Of a stretch of 64,000 nucleotides of DNA, positions 63,816 to 64,000 are shown piece by piece (positions within the stretch are counted from its first letter, which is position 1; every line of letters begins with the position of its first letter). The notes under the pieces were generated by a model, which did not search any database, was not told the DNA's origin, and was given only the letters and a program-made list of their open reading frames with translations. The stretch comes from Planktothrix rubescens CCAP 1459/22. GTDB lineage: Bacteria > Cyanobacteriota > Cyanobacteriia > Cyanobacteriales > Microcoleaceae. The position numbers and the translations under genes were made by a program. Location: the NCBI GenBank assembly GCA_904830895.1, contig LR882958.1, forward strand, positions 2,536,001 through 2,600,000. The letters run 5' to 3'.

Positions 63816-64000
63816 GGGAACTCGTATTGATCACTTAAGTCGTGATAGCCGTGTCGAGTCGAATCGACATTGGAAAGCAAGGCTGGTTGTTCTATTCATT
63901 TGGGGTATCGTCAGTTTACTGCACTGGCAACCCCAAACACAATGGTTGATGGGCGGATTAACGGCAATCCTGACGATTCAAATCGTACGGATGTTGATAG
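63816..64000 (+). CDS. N-terminal part of a membrane protein, probable family 2 glycosyltransferase
   Basis: The frame opens at the ATG at 63816 and runs past the window end. The visible residues, MGTRIDHLSRDSRVESNRHW and then the hydrophobic WKARLVVLFIWGIVSLLHW, resemble the N-terminal membrane region of cyanobacterial family 2 glycosyltransferases. The catalytic part is outside the window, so the call is tentative. Confidence 0.5.

Overview
The window is chromosomal DNA of a filamentous, phycoerythrin-containing cyanobacterium, probably of the Planktothrix/Oscillatoria type. The evidence is a complete C-phycoerythrin (PE) gene set, the octamer GCGATCGC scattered through genes and spacers, cyanobacterial families (FutA, CpeR, DUF1824, pentapeptide proteins) and many short palindromic and 7-bp tandem repeats between genes. 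The genus is an inference; no rRNA gene or taxon marker was seen.

Positions 1-15424 form a phycoerythrin island. On the minus strand lies a cpeC-D-E-S-T-R operon (rod linkers, two chromophore lyase-type proteins, the activator CpeR), followed by a small unknown gene and a HEAT-repeat lyase-like gene cut by the window edge. Next come an orphan phycobiliprotein-like gene (AplA type), a HEAT-repeat gene, pebA-pebB (phycoerythrobilin synthesis), a second CpcS/CpeS-family lyase, a pentapeptide protein, and cpeB-cpeA-cpeY-cpeZ (subunits plus lyase and chaperone). Together these encode pigment synthesis, apoprotein, chromophore attachment, rod assembly and regulation. Between pebB and the second lyase gene sits an A+T-rich two-gene cassette, an AAA ATPase overlapping a TOPRIM-like protein. 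It has no obvious link to pigments and looks like an inserted defence-type module. It is the best candidate for an undescribed system.

Positions 15746-38506 are mostly housekeeping: smc, an NYN-domain protein, an SDR enzyme, hppD, a CHAP amidase, queA, yraN, a futA iron-binding protein behind a good Fur-box match, era, a TPR protein, a molybdenum hydroxylase locus (small subunit, large subunit, XdhC) punctuated by two tandem-repeat arrays, and glgA.

Positions 38705-58545 carry signalling and transport genes: two overlapping hybrid histidine kinases; an Asp/Glu racemase facing a binding-protein/dicarboxylate-symporter operon; a Cache-HAMP class III cyclase; an ArsB/NhaD-type permease; a CPA2 cation/proton antiporter with a USP tail behind what reads as a c-di-AMP (ydaO) riboswitch; an M48 protease; and a 900-residue RTX/Calx-beta protein.

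Positions 58546-64000 hold mobile-element debris (a likely tnpB-less IS605 right end/omega-RNA-like segment, a small RHH gene ending in a hairpin, inverted GC-rich repeats and a MITE-like element) around a lipopolysaccharide-export set (lptA-like, lptB, lptF/G-like). The window closes with an NTF2-like membrane protein and the start of a probable glycosyltransferase. No tRNA, rRNA, CRISPR array, intact transposase or prophage was recognised.
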